From positions 115,001 through 179,000 of the forward strand of contig JAVYIG010000864.1 of the NCBI GenBank assembly GCA_035222895.1: a stretch of 64,000 bases of DNA, written 5' to 3'. Made by a program: the position numbers and the translations under genes. This document shows, in pieces, positions 62,090-64,000 of the stretch; position 1 is the stretch's first letter, and each line of letters opens with the position of its first letter. This stretch comes from Strongylocentrotus droebachiensis (taxonomy: Eukaryota; Echinodermata; Echinoidea; Camarodonta; Strongylocentrotidae). The notes beneath the pieces were generated by a model. That model had not been told where the DNA came from, did no database searches, and worked only from the letters and a program-made list of their open reading frames with translations.

Positions 62090-62235
62090 CGTTGCACAAA
62101 ACTTATCATTGATGGTAACTATACCATCAATGGTAAATTCCATGAAAATCTTGATCTGATTGGCTGTGGAGCGATGTTGCCATGGTAGTTGACATTGATT
62201 ACAAAGTTAGCATCAGTGTTAAGTTTAATGCAACG
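62090..62235. mobile_element. 146-bp fold-back MITE-like element
   Basis: About 31-bp imperfect terminal inverted repeats: CGTTGCACAAAACTTATCAT at the left and CGTTGCATTAAACTTAACAC as the reverse complement of the right, both running on to TGATGSTAACT. The centre has TCTGATTGGCTG. No ORF. Confidence 0.7.
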
Positions 62236-62571
62236 CGGCCCTGGTGTTCAATCGTTTAACTTTGAAAGATGCACTTTCGTGTAATCATTTCAGGCAGGAA
62301 AAGTCCTTTAGTTTAATATCTACAGTGCAGAGATGGTGTGTCTACGATTTATAATGTACCTCTTTATAGCATGCGAAGAAGAGTATGTCCTCCAAACTAG
62401 ACACTGGTGCGTAAATTGATAAAACATTACATATTTTACACTTTATTTGAAGGATCTATAGGATAAACATTAAAAAAGCAATTGATTAGGGGTAGCGTGA
62501 TATCGTCACGCTGTGTTATGGATAAAGAATGTGAACGAGGGAGACAACAAGGGCGTCATTGTTAACGTATT

Positions 62572-62604
<33 letters not shown>

Positions 62605-62671
62605 AAGAGAGAGAGAGAAAGAGAGAGAGAGAGAGGGAAGCAGATAGGGAAACAGACACACTCACACGAAG

Positions 62672-62720
<49 letters not shown>

Positions 62721-62770
62721 TAGAGGGGGGGGGGGGGGGGGGAGGGGTGAGAGAGGGAGATAGAGAGCGA
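62572..62770. repeat. (GA)n and poly-G block
   Basis: About 200 bp of GA tracts with a G homopolymer at about 62727-62742. Confidence 0.9.
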
Positions 62771-62994
62771 GATAATTATGAGAAAAGACAAGGCAAAATA
62801 AAGGAGAGATGGGAAGGAAACATGTACACTCTCATCAACGCGTGAAACAAGGACTCTATAATATATCAAACCGGAGAGATGTCACGTCCAATAGTCTTCA
62901 TCATTGTGTCCGGATACTAATTATCCCACTCCTTCTACGCCCACACATCCTAACACGGGATCCATTATTTTCCTCCAGTCCCTTTTCCTCTGTC

Positions 62995-63132
62995 CCGCTC
63001 TCTCACACCCACATATATTCCCTACCCCTCTTTCTCTCTCTCCTCTCTCTCTCCCTCTGACTCTCTCTCCCTGTCTCTGTCTTTGTCTCTCTCACTTTAT
63101 CTAGCTCTCTCTTTCTCTCTCTCTCTGTCTCT
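62995..63132. repeat. (CT)n microsatellite abutting the LINE
   Basis: CT-rich tract with TCTCTG variants that ends exactly where LINE coding sequence begins, so the LINE 5' truncation point lies in or at this repeat. Confidence 0.85.
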
Positions 63133-64000
63133 GAAATTGATGGTCGTTTAGTGGAAGATAAGAATATTATTGTGGAAAAATTCAATGATTATTTTTGCAG
63201 TATTGGTCCTAATCTGTCACGGGCGGTCCCTTCCTGTCAAAAATCTTTTAAAGATTTCCTGAAAGAATCTAACAAGAAAAGCTTATTCCTTTTCCCATTA
63301 GTTAGGGAAGAGTTGCTTACTATTGTGAATTCGCTTAAGGCTGGGAAAAGTCCTGGTTACGATGGTGTCAATAATGACATAATTAAACAGGTTATCTTAG
63401 CGATTATTCAACCCCTTATTCATGTTTTTAATTCATCAATGTTAAATGGAATAGTCCCCGAAAACATGAAAATTGCAAAAGTCGTACCCGTTTTTAAAAA
63501 GGGTGATCCTCAATCTTTTTCAAATTACCGTCCTATTTCACTTCTAACCTCCTTCTCAAAGATCCTTGAGAAAGTGATTTATGTTAGAACTTTAGAATTT
63601 TTCAACAAAAGTAAAATATTCTCAAATTTTCAGTTTGGGTTCCGAGAGAAACATACTACCTCTCATGCCTTGCTGCACTTTATAGATAAGATTTCACAAG
63701 CAATAGACAAAAAGATGCACACAATCGGTATATTTCTTGATTATTCCAAGGCATTTGATACTATAGATCATGAAATTTTGCTAGGGAAATTATCGCATTA
63801 TGGTGTCAGGGGCACAGCTCTGGACTGGTTTAAGAGCTACTTAGCTGACAGGAAACAATTTGTTTCTTTAAACGGTTTTGATTCAGGGTTACAGAATGTC
63901 ACATGCGGCGTTCCTCAGGGATCTCTCCTTGGTCCGCTCTTGTTTATTGTATATATTAATGACTTTCATTTCTCATCTGATATTTTGTCATTCATTTTAT
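63133..64000 (+). CDS. Non-LTR retrotransposon reverse transcriptase, truncated both sides
   Basis: An open frame of 289 codons without stop, running off the window end and lacking its own start. Motifs in order (residues of the fragment): KAGKSPGYDG (69-78), VFKKGDP (120-126), NYRPISLLTSFSKILEKVI (131-149), FQFGFREKHTT (167-176), FLDYSKAFDTIDHEIL (201-216) with the first catalytic Asp at 203, and GVPQGSLLGPLLFIVYINDF (259-278). The FADD/YADD motif would come just after the window edge. It is the RVT_1 domain of a LINE of the CR1/Jockey/Rex-like group; the N-terminal endonuclease is missing. The enzyme copies element RNA into chromosomal DNA by target-primed reverse transcription. The unbroken frame suggests a fairly recent copy. 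Confidence 0.9.

Overview
The window looks like a gene-poor stretch of an echinoderm genome, most likely a sea urchin. That is inference. It rests on the AT-rich, intron-bearing DNA, the very dense GA/CT and poly-G microsatellites, several tRNA-derived SINE families with (ATT)n tails, small fold-back DNA elements, and a vertebrate/invertebrate-style non-LTR reverse transcriptase. Nothing bacterial or viral was seen. Most open reading frames are chance ORFs in microsatellites or repeats.

0-8 kb: the one convincing host gene, on the minus strand, coding exons 7405-7126, 4037-3937 and 3271-3122. The exons join in frame to a 176-residue secreted precursor with a signal peptide, an acidic propeptide with dibasic sites, and an eight-cysteine C-terminal domain. 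The last six cysteines are spaced much as in CART peptides and in prokineticin/colipase-fold proteins. A full-length SINE (4885-5262) and a dispersed repeat lie in its second intron.

8-21 kb: intergenic DNA with microsatellites, a SINE carrying a nested small inverted-repeat element (13085-13350), an E-box/CCAAT cluster (14.5 kb), and a CCAAT/TATA block followed directly by a type-I hammerhead ribozyme-like core (16389-16431), an arrangement expected of Penelope-like retroelements or retrozymes.

21.9-23.2 kb: a striking block of SINE-containing 290-bp units, three in one orientation and about one and a half in the other, all inside one 12-bp target-site duplication. It can be read as one insertion of a nearly five-unit transcript with a 5' inversion (twin priming).

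23-42 kb: diverged local duplications, a SINE of another family (28.5 kb), an exon-like ORF (29.7-30.0 kb), a SINE followed by the 3' end of a dead LINE (33.5-34.3 kb), a 74-bp palindrome, a higher-order minisatellite (38.2-38.7 kb), repeat copies, and a 96-bp palindrome (42.2 kb).

42-64 kb: a 952-bp MITE-like element, GA tracts, a third dispersed-repeat copy, a compact minus-strand promoter-like block with CCAAT, CRE, octamer and TATA elements (51.47-51.62 kb) with no recognised gene, a 2.78-kb element with 23-bp terminal inverted repeats, two fold-back elements, and a 5'-truncated LINE whose reverse transcriptase ORF runs off the end of the window.

The parts do not form a pathway. The window is one secreted-peptide gene set in a landscape of retroposons, fold-back elements and simple repeats.
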